From: Thermococcus gammatolerans EJ3
GTDB lineage: Archaea; Methanobacteriota_B; Thermococci; Thermococcales; Thermococcaceae
Direction: 5' to 3'
Length of the DNA: 64,000 nucleotides
Assembly: GCF_000022365.1 (NCBI RefSeq)
Contig: NC_012804.1
Location: forward strand, 1,922,001 to 1,986,000
The position numbers and the translations under genes are program-made. This document shows, one piece after another, positions 8,880 through 18,504 of the stretch. The notes below the pieces were generated by a model that saw only the letters and a program-made list of their open reading frames with translations, searched no databases and was not told the DNA's origin. Position 1 is the stretch's first letter, and every line of letters starts with the position of its first letter.

Positions 8880-9725
8880 ATGAGGGTAAAGACAATAATG
8901 ACCAAGGACCCTGTGGTTATCGAGCTTCCGGCGACGCGGGGTTATGCACTTGAACTGTTTAAAAAGTACAAGGTAAGGTCTTTTCCCGTCGTGAGCAAGA
9001 AAACCGGCCAGCTGGCCGGGATAATAAGCATAAAACGCGTTCTTCTCCATCCGGATGAGGATCAGCTTGCCATGCTCATAAGGAGGGAAGTACCGATTGT
9101 TAAGCCCAATGACGATCTGAAGAAGGCCGTCAGGAAGATGCTTGAGATGGACTATCGCCGCGTTGTTGTGGTTGACGATGACGGCAAAGTTGTGGGTATA
9201 CTTACCGTTGGGGACATCGTGCGAAGGTATCTGGCCAAAAACGAGAAGCTCAAGGACATAACGATTGAACCTTACTACCAGAGAAACGTCAGCGTCGTGT
9301 GGCAGGGAACACCGCTCAAGGCCGCGCTCAAGGCTCTCCTCCTGTGCAACGCCATGGCCATTCCAGTTATAGACGACGAGGGCAACCTCGTCGGAATGGT
9401 GGATGAGACGGACATCCTCAAAGATAGCGAGGTTATTCGCGTCATGAAGCAGACCGCACTCTCTGCTTCGAGCGAGGAGGACTGGATCCTCGAGAGCAAC
9501 CCCACCTTGCTATTCGAAAAGGCGGAGCTCCAGCTTCCAAAGAAGCCCGTCAAGGAAATCATGAACCCCAACCTCATTGTCGCGACGCCTCACATGAGCG
9601 TCTACGACGTTGCCCAGAAAATGGTTCAGTACCATATCGAACAGCTACCCGTTATCAGGGGCGAGGGCGAGCTCGTCGGCATAGTCAGAGACATGGACAT
9701 AATCAAGGTAATCCTCAACAAGTGA
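8880..9725 (+). CDS. Four-CBS-domain protein
   Basis: A 281-aa soluble protein made of four CBS repeats arranged as two Bateman modules. Typical repeat ends are visible: LAGIISIKRVL, VVGILTVGDIV, LVGMVDETDIL and LVGIVRDMDII. CBS pairs bind adenosyl ligands (AMP, ATP, SAM) and act as sensors. No catalytic or DNA-binding domain is attached, so the partner is unknown. It is transcribed alone from its own TATA box. Confidence 0.88.
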   Translation: MRVKTIMTKDPVVIELPATRGYALELFKKYKVRSFPVVSKKTGQLAGIISIKRVLLHPDEDQLAMLIRREVPIVKPNDDLKKAVRKMLEMDYRRVVVVDDDGKVVGILTVGDIVRRYLAKNEKLKDITIEPYYQRNVSVVWQGTPLKAALKALLLCNAMAIPVIDDEGNLVGMVDETDILKDSEVIRVMKQTALSASSEEDWILESNPTLLFEKAELQLPKKPVKEIMNPNLIVATPHMSVYDVAQKMVQYHIEQLPVIRGEGELVGIVRDMDIIKVILNK

Positions 9726-9761
9726 TTTAAGCCCCTTTCCCCTTTCTATTCTGGTGATAGG

Positions 9762-10763
9762 ATGGAGGTAAAGGTTGGGCTCTTCGGCTTTGGGAACGTC
9801 GGAAGGGCCGTTGCGCGGGTTCTGCTTGAGAAGGAGCGCTTTTTCAGAGAGAGATACGGCTTATCATTCCGGGTCGTCAGCATCTCCGACACGAGCGGAA
9901 CCGTCTGGCTTCCAGAGGGAATAGATTTGAGCGAGGCCCTCCTCGTCAAGGAGAACTTCGGGAAGCTCTCGGCCTGGACGAACGACTACGAGGTCTACAA
10001 CTTCTCCCCGGTTGAGGCCGTGAAGGAAATTGAAGCCGACATCGTGATTGACGTGACCAACGATAAAAACGCCCACGAGTGGCATCTTGAGGCGCTGAGG
10101 GACGGGAAGGCCGTCGTTACGAGCAACAAGCCTCCGTTAGCTTTCCACTACGCGGAACTTACTGACGAGGCCGAGCGGAGGGGCCTGCCATACCTCTTCG
10201 AGGCGACCGTAATGGCGGGAACGCCAATCATCGGGCTCCTCCGCGAGAACCTGCTCGGCGATACTGTAAGGAAAATAAAAGCCGTCCTGAACGCAACGAC
10301 GACCTTCATCCTCAGCAGGATGGAGCAGGGGATTGACTTCGAGAAGGCCGTAAGGCAGGCTCAAGAGCTTGGCATAGCCGAGAGAGACCCGAGCGGAGAC
10401 GTCCTCGGAATTGACGCCGGCTACAAGGCGACGATACTCCACTGCGTTGCCTTTAAGCCGATTACCTTCGATGAGATTGCCGTTAAGGGCATCGCTGAGG
10501 TTACGGTTGACGAGGTTAAGAGGGCCCTCGCAAAGGGGAAGAGGATTAGGCTCGTCGCGACAATCGAGGAGAAGAACGTTAGAGTCACTCCCGAGGAGGT
10601 TTCCGGCCCACTCACGGTTTCGAGCAACGAGAACGTTGCCCTAATCGAGACTGACCTTTTGGGAGAGCTCCTCGTTAAAGGGGCCGGCGCCGGGCTGAAG
10701 GAGACGGCGAGCGGGGTTGTAAGTGATTTGGTTAAGGCGTCGCTGAAACTCAGGGCAGGGTGA
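9762..10763 (+). CDS. hom: Homoserine dehydrogenase
   Basis: A 333-aa NAD(P)-dependent enzyme reducing aspartate semialdehyde to homoserine in threonine/methionine synthesis. The Rossmann motif GLFGFGNVGRAVARV is N-terminal, and the catalytic segments TSNKPPLA, EATVMAGTPIIG and GDVLGIDAGYKATIL follow. No aspartokinase or ACT domain is attached, so feedback control is not built in. Its 3' end overlaps the convergent membrane-protein gene by 14 bp. Threonine synthase is encoded 40 kb away. Confidence 0.95.
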   Translation: MEVKVGLFGFGNVGRAVARVLLEKERFFRERYGLSFRVVSISDTSGTVWLPEGIDLSEALLVKENFGKLSAWTNDYEVYNFSPVEAVKEIEADIVIDVTNDKNAHEWHLEALRDGKAVVTSNKPPLAFHYAELTDEAERRGLPYLFEATVMAGTPIIGLLRENLLGDTVRKIKAVLNATTTFILSRMEQGIDFEKAVRQAQELGIAERDPSGDVLGIDAGYKATILHCVAFKPITFDEIAVKGIAEVTVDEVKRALAKGKRIRLVATIEEKNVRVTPEEVSGPLTVSSNENVALIETDLLGELLVKGAGAGLKETASGVVSDLVKASLKLRAG

Positions 10764-11163
10764 TTTCTTTTCCTTCGGCCTTTATTCTGAGTTCCACTTT
10801 GCCAAAGCGATGCTTAATCACACGGATTTCCAGCGTTCCACAGGGAGTTTCGAGAGTTTTCTCCTCAAAGAGGGGGAAGAAGTCCCTTGCGAGAACCTTT
10901 CCCTCCGTGTCCTTGAGGGTTATGGTGGACGTCGCGCAATCCGGAACGAGGAGGAGCGTTTTTCCATTGCACTCTATCTTGAGGGCATGAAAGCGGTTTG
11001 CCAGGGCAAGAAAACCGAGGGCTACAAAAACGTTCATCAGCGGTAGGACTTGCCATCTCTCAATTAATCCAACCGCGAGGAGAAGGAGTGAGAGGGCAAG
11101 GTAGGACAGACCAAACTTCCAGAGGCGTTCGTTTCTTAAGGTGATTTTTTGGAGCTTGCTCAT
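10750..11163 (-). CDS. Small two-helix membrane protein, unknown
   Basis: A 137-aa protein starting at ATG 11163. Two close hydrophobic helices (about residues 15-50, LSYLALSLLLLAVGLI and LMNVFVALGFLALA) are followed by a soluble beta-rich C-terminal half (TITLKDTEGKVLARDFF). I do not recognise the family. Longer in-frame extension upstream runs into the divergent ASCH gene and is unlikely. The 3' end overlaps hom by 14 bp in convergent orientation. Confidence 0.65.
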   Translation of the reverse strand: MSKLQKITLRNERLWKFGLSYLALSLLLLAVGLIERWQVLPLMNVFVALGFLALANRFHALKIECNGKTLLLVPDCATSTITLKDTEGKVLARDFFPLFEEKTLETPCGTLEIRVIKHRFGKVELRIKAEGKEITLP

Positions 11164-11223
11164 CAACACGATTTCATCCAAAACTCTTTTTAACTCTTCT
11201 TCGAGGGTTCGCCAGGTGAAAGC

Positions 11224-11748
11224 ATGGAGCACGTCATAGCGCTCCACCAGGTTTACGCCGAGCTGATATTCAGGGGCCTCAAAACGGTTGAGGTCAGGAA
11301 GAGGAAGGCCTTCGACGAAGGAGACTTGGTGTTCCTCTACATAGCGCGGGGAAACCCCTACGAGCTGAGGGACACGCTGAGGAGGCTCAACCTTCACGAG
11401 GAGCAGACGCTGACCCAGAGGGGAACCATAGCTGGAGGCTTCGAGGTCGGAGAGGTGATAAAGGCTGACCTCGAGACCCTCTGGGAGATGGCGAAGGAGG
11501 CGAGCGGTTTAACCCTTGTCCACGGTGAGAACGGGAAGAACTGGCTGGCCAACTACATCAAGGACTACGGCTACGTCTTCACCATCGAGAGGCCGTTCCT
11601 CTTCAAGGAACCGATGAGCAGGGAGGAGATGAAGGAGCGCTATGGAGTCCACGTCGAAGGGGTAATACACCTGTCAAGAAAGACGAGGAAACCCTGGGTC
11701 AAAGCTCTAATTGAAGATCTGCTGGCAAGGGATTACTTTTATCCCTAA
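11224..11748 (+). CDS. ASCH/PUA-like (DUF365-type) protein
   Basis: A 174-aa protein whose first 60 residues (HQVYAELIFRGLKTVEVRKR, GDLVFLYIARG) match the ASCH/PUA-like fold that binds RNA or modified nucleotides. It resembles the archaeal DUF365 proteins. Start at ATG 11224 after GGTGAAAGC. It is divergent from the membrane-protein gene and its 3' end overlaps the ZPR1-like gene by 4 bp. The substrate is not known. Confidence 0.72.
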   Translation: MEHVIALHQVYAELIFRGLKTVEVRKRKAFDEGDLVFLYIARGNPYELRDTLRRLNLHEEQTLTQRGTIAGGFEVGEVIKADLETLWEMAKEASGLTLVHGENGKNWLANYIKDYGYVFTIERPFLFKEPMSREEMKERYGVHVEGVIHLSRKTRKPWVKALIEDLLARDYFYP

Positions 11749-12449
11749 GCCTCTTTGTCCCCACTTGCTTTCTCTGAAAGGGCTTCTTCTGATCCGTTTT
11801 CAGAGCTCTCAAGCTCCTCCGGGTTAACTATCTGGTACGGCCCGAGGCTCAGCTTCCGGATTTCCTCCTCTGTCAAAAGCCTGCTCCTGACCTTCTCGCC
11901 TATGAGCGCGCTGTTGCCGAGGGGGTCTGCTATCTTTACCGTCAGCGGTTTCTTTCCTTCCTTGACGTCCTCGATGTACTGGAGTATTTCGTCGGCCTTC
12001 TTTACTGCTTCTTCGTCACCCTCCTGCTTCCTGAACTCCCTCGCCATCAGGAGCGTTTCGCGGACGCGCTCAAGGACACCTTCAACGTTGGTGATGAAAC
12101 CCTCAGATGCCGGCCCGGGCTCAACTTTAACACCTATTTCCTCGAGCTCTATCGTCCCGCTCTTGCTTCTCACAACGCGCGTGAACAGGTCTCTCTCATC
12201 CTCGACCCTCACCGTGTAGAGCTTCGGCGGCCTGTCCTCGAGTATCATGACGTCCGCGTTTCTGTAACCACAGCGCTCGCAGATTATCGTGCTCTCCATG
12301 ACCTTGCCGAAGTAAGGAATCTCGTGGATGTGCTGGATGGCCTTAAGAGTGTTCTTGCCGCCGCAGATGGGGCAGTCACCGAGGCTTATGACCTGAACCT
12401 CGCCGAGCTCCGGCTTAACCTCAACCTTCTCGCCTTTCTTCTCGCCCAT
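11745..12449 (-). CDS. ZPR1-type zinc finger protein
   Basis: A 234-aa protein with the ZPR1 four-Cys zinc finger: CPICGGKNT near residue 26 and CERCGYRNADV near 57, followed by the ZPR1 beta domain (VRSKSGTIELEEIGVKVEPG). Eukaryotic ZPR1 binds and helps fold eEF1A; archaeal members have one copy of the module. A GGTG site at 6-nt spacing favours the ATG at 12449 over the ATG at 12455. The last 20 residues are Glu/Ser-rich and low complexity. A TATA-like TTTATAAAC lies upstream near 12480. Confidence 0.88.
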   Translation of the reverse strand: MGEKKGEKVEVKPELGEVQVISLGDCPICGGKNTLKAIQHIHEIPYFGKVMESTIICERCGYRNADVMILEDRPPKLYTVRVEDERDLFTRVVRSKSGTIELEEIGVKVEPGPASEGFITNVEGVLERVRETLLMAREFRKQEGDEEAVKKADEILQYIEDVKEGKKPLTVKIADPLGNSALIGEKVRSRLLTEEEIRKLSLGPYQIVNPEELESSENGSEEALSEKASGDKEA

Positions 12450-12527
12450 GAGCATCACCGAGAAGAGTAGCAAAACCGGTTTATAAAGGTGAGGTAGCAG
12501 AAAAATCGAAGAAATCCGGGACGGGGA

Positions 12528-12941
12528 TCATTTGGCGATCTTAACGTCCTCAGGGGTAAGGAGAAGCCTTATCTCACCTTTACAAACCTTGACAACCTGT
12601 CCGCCGAGTGCAGCCGTCATGCCCTTGATCTGCTCGACGACTTTCTCCAGTATCTCAGGTTTTATCTCGAGGGGAGTCAGATCGACGAGGACGAGGTTGC
12701 CCTCCTGAAGCTCCTCGGAAATCCTCTCAAGATCGGAGTAGCTCGTGACTACTATCTTCTTCACGTATTTAAAGTGAGGTTTCACGATTTCCCTGGCGAG
12801 AACGTCCTCCTCCAGTGGAACAACTTCGACATCCCTCGGAAGGGGCTTCTCCTCCTTCTTCGTTACGGCCTCCTTGACGGCCTCGGGTTTCTTCTTGGGT
12901 TTTTTCTCCTCCTTTTTGAGAATGCTATCGAACAGGCCCAT
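12528..12941 (-). CDS. sepF: Archaeal SepF-like cell division protein
   Basis: A 137-aa protein starting MGLFDSILKK, a likely amphipathic membrane-targeting helix, then a Lys/Glu/Pro-rich linker (about residues 12-40) and a C-terminal domain (VVTSYSDLERISEELQEGN, VLVDLTPLEI) of the SepF/DUF552 fold. In euryarchaea SepF anchors FtsZ to the membrane. ATG 12941 follows GGGGTG at 6 nt. It appears to be transcribed alone; two TATA-like sequences lie upstream near 12980-13010. Confidence 0.85.
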   Translation of the reverse strand: MGLFDSILKKEEKKPKKKPEAVKEAVTKKEEKPLPRDVEVVPLEEDVLAREIVKPHFKYVKKIVVTSYSDLERISEELQEGNLVLVDLTPLEIKPEILEKVVEQIKGMTAALGGQVVKVCKGEIRLLLTPEDVKIAK

Positions 12942-13031
12942 ACCATTCACCCCGGGGTTTGATCATAACGAAGGCTGAACTTTTATGCACCTCAATGTTT
13001 ATATCTCTTTCCCAAAGGAAAAAGTTGGAAA

Positions 13032-13853
13032 TCAGGAAGCTGAACCAACGGCCTCGAGTAGGATCTTTCTGAGTTCATCGGCCTTTTTCAGTGCCGTGTC
13101 AATGGCGTACATGACCTCCTCAAGCTTGAAGCTTCCCCCCTCACCCTTCTGAACGGCCGAGATGTGACCTGTCTCGTCGGTGGTTATGGTTAGCCTGCTG
13201 TCCATTACCGTCTCTTCGTCGAGGTTTGGATCGACGATGATGCTCGAACCGATCTTCGCAAAGGTTACGGGGATCGGGACGTGCTTCACGGGCAGGGGCT
13301 CGTATTCGTCGAGCTTGATTATCTCCCCGGTCTCCTCGTTGTACTCAACCTTGGGTATTTTAGTTGTCATCAGGGCGGCCATCGCGGCCAAGCCAGTTGC
13401 GTCGAAGAGGTTTCCATCGTGATCTAGTACGTGGACGTCTATGAAGACGACCCTGACGAGTTTTCCGGGCACGATGACGAGCTTCTCAAGCTCAACGGCT
13501 TGGCTCTCCCTTATCCCCCTGTCAATAACGCGGGCCAGCTCTATTGCCCTCTCGTCAGGCGGGCCTGGCTCAAACGTTGGCGAGGCAAGGGGAACGAGCT
13601 CCACGTTGGTCGTCATGACGCCCCTGTCGGGGAGATCGGGGAAGGGCTCCCCAACGTCGACCTTTATGCCGACGAGAACCCTCGTGCCACCGAGCCTGAC
13701 CCATGCGGAGCCCTCGGCCTTCTCAATGAAGCCGGTCTTTATCTCGATGTCTCTGTACTCCTCGAAGGAGCGGCCGTCGATTCTCTTCCCTTCCTTGAGG
13801 AGGTTGAGTATCCTGTCCCTCATTATCCCGGCCATGATCTCAACGTCACTCAT
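13032..13853 (-). CDS. rrp42: Exosome RNase PH-like subunit Rrp42
   Basis: A 273-aa RNase PH-fold protein that pairs with Rrp41 in the hexameric ring of the archaeal exosome. It has the Rrp42 start ([15 protein letters not shown]) and IVDPNLDEE but lacks the phosphorolytic site carried by Rrp41; it helps bind RNA. It overlaps rrp41 by 8 nt and is the last gene of the rrp4-rrp41-rrp42 string. Confidence 0.96.
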   Translation of the reverse strand: MSDVEIMAGIMRDRILNLLKEGKRIDGRSFEEYRDIEIKTGFIEKAEGSAWVRLGGTRVLVGIKVDVGEPFPDLPDRGVMTTNVELVPLASPTFEPGPPDERAIELARVIDRGIRESQAVELEKLVIVPGKLVRVVFIDVHVLDHDGNLFDATGLAAMAALMTTKIPKVEYNEETGEIIKLDEYEPLPVKHVPIPVTFAKIGSSIIVDPNLDEETVMDSRLTITTDETGHISAVQKGEGGSFKLEEVMYAIDTALKKADELRKILLEAVGSAS

Positions 13854-14595
13854 CTCCAGCCACCTCCTGGGCGATCTTGAGGTACTTCTCTTTGAGCGCT
13901 TCCCTCTGCTTCTGGTAGACTGCCTTCGCTCCCTTTATCGCGAGTTTCACTGCCTCTATGAACTCCTCCTTGGTGAGATAGCCATCCATCTGGAGGAGGG
14001 TTATGTCGTTCTTGAGGGGCATTATGGCAACGGGAACGTCGGCTTCACCGTAGTTGTCTTCGTCCTTGTTGAGGTCGAGGACTATCTCACCATCGATCTT
14101 TCCAGCGGCACAAGCTGCCACGAGATCCCTCATCGGAACTCCCGCATCGGCCAAAGCGAGCGATGCTGCGGTTATTCCGGCAACCCTCGTTCCAGCGTCG
14201 GCCTGGAGAACCTCGATGAAGACGTCAACGACTGTCCTCGGGAACATTTCAAGGATCAAAGCAGGCTCAAGCGCGCCCCTTATGACCTTGCTTATTTCAA
14301 CGCTCCTCCTGTCGGGACCGGGCTTTTTCCTCTCCTCCACGCTGAACGGGGCCATGTTGTAGCGGACGCGCAGGACTGCCGTGTCAGGCCTCTGAAGGTG
14401 TTTTGGGTGTATCTCCCTCGGACCGTAAACGGCCGCGAGTATCTTGTTCTTACCCCATTCGATATACGCGGATCCGTCTGCGTTCTTCAGAACACCGACT
14501 TCCATGTGGATTTTCCTCAGCTCATACTTCCTCCTTCCGTCTATTCTCCTGCCGTTCTCATCGATGAGCTTTAAACCCTCTGGCCTACCCATCAT
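13846..14595 (-). CDS. rrp41: Exosome catalytic subunit Rrp41
   Basis: A 249-aa RNase PH-like phosphorolytic 3'-5' exoribonuclease. It shows [15 protein letters not shown], the [15 protein letters not shown] segment, [11 protein letters not shown] and [17 protein letters not shown], which form the phosphate and RNA site in this family. Tandem ATGs at 14595 and 14592 are both possible starts. The gene overlaps rrp4 by 4 nt and rrp42 by 8 nt, consistent with coupled translation and equal subunit supply. Confidence 0.97.
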   Translation of the reverse strand: MMGRPEGLKLIDENGRRIDGRRKYELRKIHMEVGVLKNADGSAYIEWGKNKILAAVYGPREIHPKHLQRPDTAVLRVRYNMAPFSVEERKKPGPDRRSVEISKVIRGALEPALILEMFPRTVVDVFIEVLQADAGTRVAGITAASLALADAGVPMRDLVAACAAGKIDGEIVLDLNKDEDNYGEADVPVAIMPLKNDITLLQMDGYLTKEEFIEAVKLAIKGAKAVYQKQREALKEKYLKIAQEVAGDE

Positions 14596-15356
14596 TTTCC
14601 TTCACCCTCGTTATTCTCCTCAAGCTGGGGTATCTCCTCGATCACTCCCCTCTCCTTGAGCTCCCTGAGCCGGGAGAGGAGGAACTCCTTAACCCTGTCT
14701 GTGAGCCCCTGGGTGTGGCTTTCACGATCAACCTTGAGGATCGCTTCCACCGCCAGCTTCTCAAGCTCATCGTTCTTGCCGCTCACCCAGACCCATCCGT
14801 TCTGACCCACTATGATCCTCGTTCCGGTCAGCCTCTTGATCATGTTGATCATCGAACCTCCCTTACCGATGACCCTCGGAACCTTGGAGGGGGTTATCGT
14901 GACGAGCTGGCCTCCCCTGAGGGGACCGCCCTTGAAGGGCATTCCCTTGGTAGTCAGGTCGATCTGGTTGACCTCGTTGTAGGCCTTTATCTTGGCGTAG
15001 ATTATATCGCCGATGTCGTAGATCTTCCTCAGGTCTGTTTTGAGAAGGTCTATGCGCTCCTCCACAGCATCCTGAACGCGGAGGTTCGCCTGATACGGCG
15101 CGCCTATGTCCACAGTCCAGTTGGAGAACCGGACGTCCACGATCTTTCCAAGAACGTTGTCCCCAACCTCCGGTATGTATGGTCCCTCAAGGGGTATAAC
15201 CCGTATAAGGTCCCCCCTGATCTCGACCAGTCCTACCACAGTCGAGTATATCCTGTTCCCTTCTCTGAAGGTTCCTCTTCCGTTCTTAAAGGGCCCCTGG
15301 GCCAAAAGTGTCCCGGGAACCACTAACTCCCTTGGTTTTACAAAAATCCTCCTCAT
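14592..15356 (-). CDS. rrp4: Exosome RNA-binding cap subunit Rrp4
   Basis: A 254-aa cap protein with an N-terminal domain, an S1 domain ([17 protein letters not shown]) and a KH domain carrying the GKGGSMIN loop ([17 protein letters not shown]). It recruits RNA to the Rrp41/Rrp42 ring. It overlaps SBDS and rrp41 by 4 nt each. Length and domain order are standard. Confidence 0.96.
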   Translation of the reverse strand: MRRIFVKPRELVVPGTLLAQGPFKNGRGTFREGNRIYSTVVGLVEIRGDLIRVIPLEGPYIPEVGDNVLGKIVDVRFSNWTVDIGAPYQANLRVQDAVEERIDLLKTDLRKIYDIGDIIYAKIKAYNEVNQIDLTTKGMPFKGGPLRGGQLVTITPSKVPRVIGKGGSMINMIKRLTGTRIIVGQNGWVWVSGKNDELEKLAVEAILKVDRESHTQGLTDRVKEFLLSRLRELKERGVIEEIPQLEENNEGEGK

Positions 15357-16063
15357 AGGCCCTTCCTCTCTACAAGTTTGGTAATCGCGGTGCCCTTGGT
15401 AAGGGCGTTGAGTTTCTCATAAAACTCCTCCTCTATTCCTCCGGGAATCTCGATCAGGAACATCCACGAGCCGTCGCTGGCCCACTCCTCCCTCTTTATG
15501 CTGCCGAACTTTCTGACCTCCCCGTAGGCCCTACCGACATAGTCGCTCGGTATCTTCACCGCTATGACCTTGACTTCAAGCTTTATTGGGAGAAGCGGCC
15601 TTATGGCCTTGATCACCTGTGGAACCTGTGCCTCGGCGTCCTTGAAGAGATCCACGTGGACCCCTGCCTCCTCCATCGCCCTGAGGATCCTATCGACAGG
15701 GTGGGGATATCCAGTCCTCGGATCGACGGCATGTCTGTGGATTATCGTCGCTATGTACTTCTTCTTGTCCTCGAGCATCTGTCTCCTCTGCTCCGCCGTC
15801 AGCTGAACTTCTCCCTTTCTGAGGATTATCTTGGCGACCTCGTAGGGATCGCTCGTCCCGAATATCTTCTCCATCTCGTGCTCGCTCGCCTTGTCACCCT
15901 TGTGTGCATCTTTGAAAACGTAAGGCGTTGCAAGGATCTCCTCTATGGGAACATCCTTGCCCTCTTTGAAATCCCTGGCTAGGTAAGGGTCAACGAGTAT
16001 TTCAAAGGTCTCGCCGTGAGTTTTAAGACGGGCGATAACGGCTTTATCTACACTGATGGGCAT
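15353..16063 (-). CDS. SBDS-family ribosome assembly factor
   Basis: A 236-aa orthologue of Shwachman-Bodian-Diamond syndrome protein with the N-terminal FYSH domain ([21 protein letters not shown] is its start), a central helical domain ([18 protein letters not shown], [16 protein letters not shown]) and a ferredoxin-like C-terminus. In eukaryotes it acts with EFL1 to release eIF6 from 60S. Its place between the exosome genes and psmA is the conserved euryarchaeal superoperon order. Confidence 0.95.
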   Translation of the reverse strand: MPISVDKAVIARLKTHGETFEILVDPYLARDFKEGKDVPIEEILATPYVFKDAHKGDKASEHEMEKIFGTSDPYEVAKIILRKGEVQLTAEQRRQMLEDKKKYIATIIHRHAVDPRTGYPHPVDRILRAMEEAGVHVDLFKDAEAQVPQVIKAIRPLLPIKLEVKVIAVKIPSDYVGRAYGEVRKFGSIKREEWASDGSWMFLIEIPGGIEEEFYEKLNALTKGTAITKLVERKGL

Positions 16064-16074
16064 CGCCCGTCACC

Positions 16075-16857
16075 TCAGTAGTTCTGGTCAAGCTCGGAGT
16101 AATCCTCTTCCCGCTCCTCGACTTCCTCTTCCTTGATCTCCTCGAGGATCTCATTGAGGTACTTTGCAACCTCTTCCTTATCAAGCTTTTTCCAGCGCTT
16201 CTCGTCAAGGGTTATGTAGGCGACCTCGATGCTCTCAGGGCTGGGTTCCTCAAGGGTCTTTGCAAGGGCCAGTATGGCGAGCTTTATCGCTCCTTCCATA
16301 TCGATATCGTCGCTGTAGTGCTCTTCAAATATCGCCATCGCTGTGTTCCTGCCGCTTCCTATAGCGACAGCCTTCCACTCAAAGTAGGCGCCGCTCGGGT
16401 CTGTTTCATAGAGCTCGGGCTTCTCGTTAACGCCCGCCATCAGCAGAGCTGCACCGAAGGGCCTCACACCGCCGTACTGGGTGTGGGCCTGCTTGAGGTC
16501 GCATATCTTCTTCACCAGAACGGTGAGCGGGACGGGTTCGCCGTATGTCAGGCGGTATATTTGAGCCTCCAGCCTTGCCCTATCCACGAGAACCCTCGCA
16601 TCAGCTATTATACCGCTTGGGGCCGCGGCTATGTGGTCATCTATCTGGAAGATCTTCTCGTAACTGCTGGGTTCTATCAGCCGACTTGTTATCCTCTTCT
16701 CCACGGCTAGGACAACGCCACCCTTCCACTTAACCCCGACTGCGGTCGCTCCGCGCTTCACTGCCTCCCTCGCGTAGTTGACCTGAAAGAGCCTCCCATC
16801 CGGGCTGAAAACTGTTATAGCCCTGTCGTAACCTGCCTGCGGCGGTACAAATGCCAC
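16075..16857 (-). CDS. psmA: Proteasome subunit alpha
   Basis: A 260-aa 20S proteasome alpha subunit with the N-terminal gate residues [20 protein letters not shown] and the family signature [16 protein letters not shown]. The GTG at 16857 sits 6 nt after GGAGGTG and gives the usual N-terminus MAFVPPQ; the ATG at 16863 touches the ribosome binding site and is less likely. The C-terminal tail is acidic and low complexity. It is the first gene of the proteasome-SBDS-exosome string on the minus strand. Confidence 0.96.
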   Translation of the reverse strand: MAFVPPQAGYDRAITVFSPDGRLFQVNYAREAVKRGATAVGVKWKGGVVLAVEKRITSRLIEPSSYEKIFQIDDHIAAAPSGIIADARVLVDRARLEAQIYRLTYGEPVPLTVLVKKICDLKQAHTQYGGVRPFGAALLMAGVNEKPELYETDPSGAYFEWKAVAIGSGRNTAMAIFEEHYSDDIDMEGAIKLAILALAKTLEEPSPESIEVAYITLDEKRWKKLDKEEVAKYLNEILEEIKEEEVEEREEDYSELDQNY

Positions 16858-16894
16858 CTCCATCACCTCCAACACTCATTTTTCGGCCCAATAA

Positions 16895-17134
16895 TTAAGC
16901 TTTTCTATCGACGCCACCGAGCGCAATGAGGGCCATTCTCTGGGCTGTCCTCCTGGCCAGTTCAAGGGGAATCATTGCCACAGGAAACAGAATCGCTCCC
17001 AGAACGAGCGACGCCGAGCCAAAGGGCCTCAGGATGAGCAGGGCAAAGGCAGCGAGAAGCGTTGCGAGTCCTATCATCATCAGCTTTCGGTACGTCTTCT
17101 GGAGTCCAGCTATCCTCTCATCGGTATCACTCAC
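16895..17134 (-). CDS. Small membrane protein, unknown
   Basis: A 79-aa protein, read from the GTG at 17134 after GGTGGTG. It has two hydrophobic helices (LMMIGLATLLAAFALLIL and SASLVLGAILFPVAMIPL) flanked by charged ends. I do not recognise a family. It lies directly upstream of psmA on the same strand (about 37 bp apart), so it could share a transcript. Confidence 0.6.
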   Translation of the reverse strand: MSDTDERIAGLQKTYRKLMMIGLATLLAAFALLILRPFGSASLVLGAILFPVAMIPLELARRTAQRMALIALGGVDRKA

Positions 17135-17193
17135 GTTCACCACCGAAGACAAGGGTTAAATACACCGGTTTTAAGCCTTTGGGGGGATGTGCC

Positions 17194-17652
17194 ATGAGGT
17201 GCCCGTTCTGTGAGCCGAAGAAAGAGAACGTTCTCTACGAGGGCGAACTCATCAGGATCCTCATAGACTCCTATCCGGCAAGCAAAGGCCATCTTCTCGT
17301 CGTTCCGAGGAGGCACGTTGAGAAATGGGAGGATTTAAGAGAGGAGGAGAAAACTGCCCTCCTGAAGGGAATGGAGCTGGCCATGAAGGCCCTCCGCAAG
17401 GCACTAAATCCTGATGCCTTTAACGTTGGTATGAACCTCGGAAGGGAGGCGGGCCAAACAGTTCCGCACCTGCACCTCCACGTCATCCCACGCCGAAAGG
17501 GCGACAGTAAAAATCCGAGGGGCGGAGTCAGAAAGGCCGTTCTCGATCTGGAGGACGAGAACCTGAACCTTAAAGAGAGGTGGATGAGAAACAGGATGAG
17601 CGAGGAGGAAAAGAAAAAACTTCGAGAGGTATTTAATTCAATAACCCCATAA
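17194..17652 (+). CDS. HIT-family nucleotide hydrolase
   Basis: A 152-aa histidine-triad protein: N-terminal CPFCEP zinc-like pair, GHLLVVPRRHV, and the catalytic HLHLHVIPR. Family members hydrolyse or transfer nucleotide monophosphates. The ATG at 17194 follows GGGGGG by 7 nt; the in-frame extension to 17062 reads through the divergent gene. The C-terminal 40 residues are highly charged, a common archaeal extension. Confidence 0.92.
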   Translation: MRCPFCEPKKENVLYEGELIRILIDSYPASKGHLLVVPRRHVEKWEDLREEEKTALLKGMELAMKALRKALNPDAFNVGMNLGREAGQTVPHLHLHVIPRRKGDSKNPRGGVRKAVLDLEDENLNLKERWMRNRMSEEEKKKLREVFNSITP

Positions 17653-17743
17653 ACGACATGAAATGCATCGCAACGGCCCGGATTATACATCGCCTTCATA
17701 AAGCACAACAAAGAATGAGGAAAGTGGGCTGGAAACCAGAAAA

Positions 17744-18328
17744 TCAGGCCTTAGCAAGTTCCTCCCCACGCTCAAAGGCCCTGAAGTTCATCTCCCAGAG
17801 CTTCTCGCGGAGGGTCAGCCTTATTCCCTCAAGAAGGCTCTCGCGCTTAAGGGGTATCAGGCCCTTCCCGTAGGCGTAGCCGAGCATCAGGACGCCCAAA
17901 GTTCTGGGGTTTATCTTGTCTGCCTCGCGCTGGAAGTTCATCATGTGGACGGGGCAGATTCTCCCTATCGCCTTTTCGATTTCATCGAGCTCCGGGTAGC
18001 GCTCCTTCCCGACGAGGGTCGTCGCTGTGTGGATGGGATAGGCGTTCACTATGGCAACGCTGTTCTTTCCGAGAAAGCGCGCGTTCCTTAAAGCCTCGGC
18101 AGGCTCAAGGGCGAGCATGAGGTTGGCCTTGCCCTCTTCGATGAGGGGCGAATAGACCCCCTCACCGAAGCGGAGGTAGCTGAGCACGCTCCCGTAGCGC
18201 TGGCTCATTCCGAGGGTCTCGCCGATGCGAACGTTGTAGCCCTCGACCATGGCCGCGTTTCCGACTATCCTCGAAAGGGTAAGACCTCCCTGACCGCCGA
18301 CTCCGGTAATGATGAGGTTGAACTCCAT
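17744..18328 (-). CDS. iorB: Indolepyruvate ferredoxin oxidoreductase subunit beta
   Basis: A 194-aa gamma-type 2-oxoacid:ferredoxin oxidoreductase domain with GVGGQGGLTLSRIVG, GMSQRYGSVLSYLRFG and LGYAYGKGLIP. It matches IorB, which pairs with the TPP- and FeS-bearing IorA to oxidise aryl pyruvates to aryl-CoA. ATG 18328 follows GGTGGTG. No iorA is found next to it: the flanking genes are HIT and a methyltransferase on the other strand. It may be a second, orphan copy or its partner may be encoded elsewhere. Confidence 0.85.
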   Translation of the reverse strand: MEFNLIITGVGGQGGLTLSRIVGNAAMVEGYNVRIGETLGMSQRYGSVLSYLRFGEGVYSPLIEEGKANLMLALEPAEALRNARFLGKNSVAIVNAYPIHTATTLVGKERYPELDEIEKAIGRICPVHMMNFQREADKINPRTLGVLMLGYAYGKGLIPLKRESLLEGIRLTLREKLWEMNFRAFERGEELAKA

Positions 18329-18474
18329 GAGCACCACCTTGGGGAGTTGGAGGGGGAGAATAAAAAGCTAAGCTCAAAAAAATTCGGCAGGACCTCTAGA
18401 AACCCAAAAATCTCCAAAGTTTTCAGCGCCAAGCTTGCACTATGCCCATCCCTTGGAGGACACCAGCGGGATAC

Positions 18475-18484
18475 CTATTTAAGG
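18475..18484 (+). promoter_or_regulatory. TATA box of a probably leaderless mRNA
   Basis: CTATTTAAGG is centred 25 bp before the ATG at 18505, and there is no ribosome binding site in between. This spacing puts the transcription start at or next to the start codon. Confidence 0.6.
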
Positions 18485-18504
18485 ACTCGTGAGGACTCAA
18501 AAAC

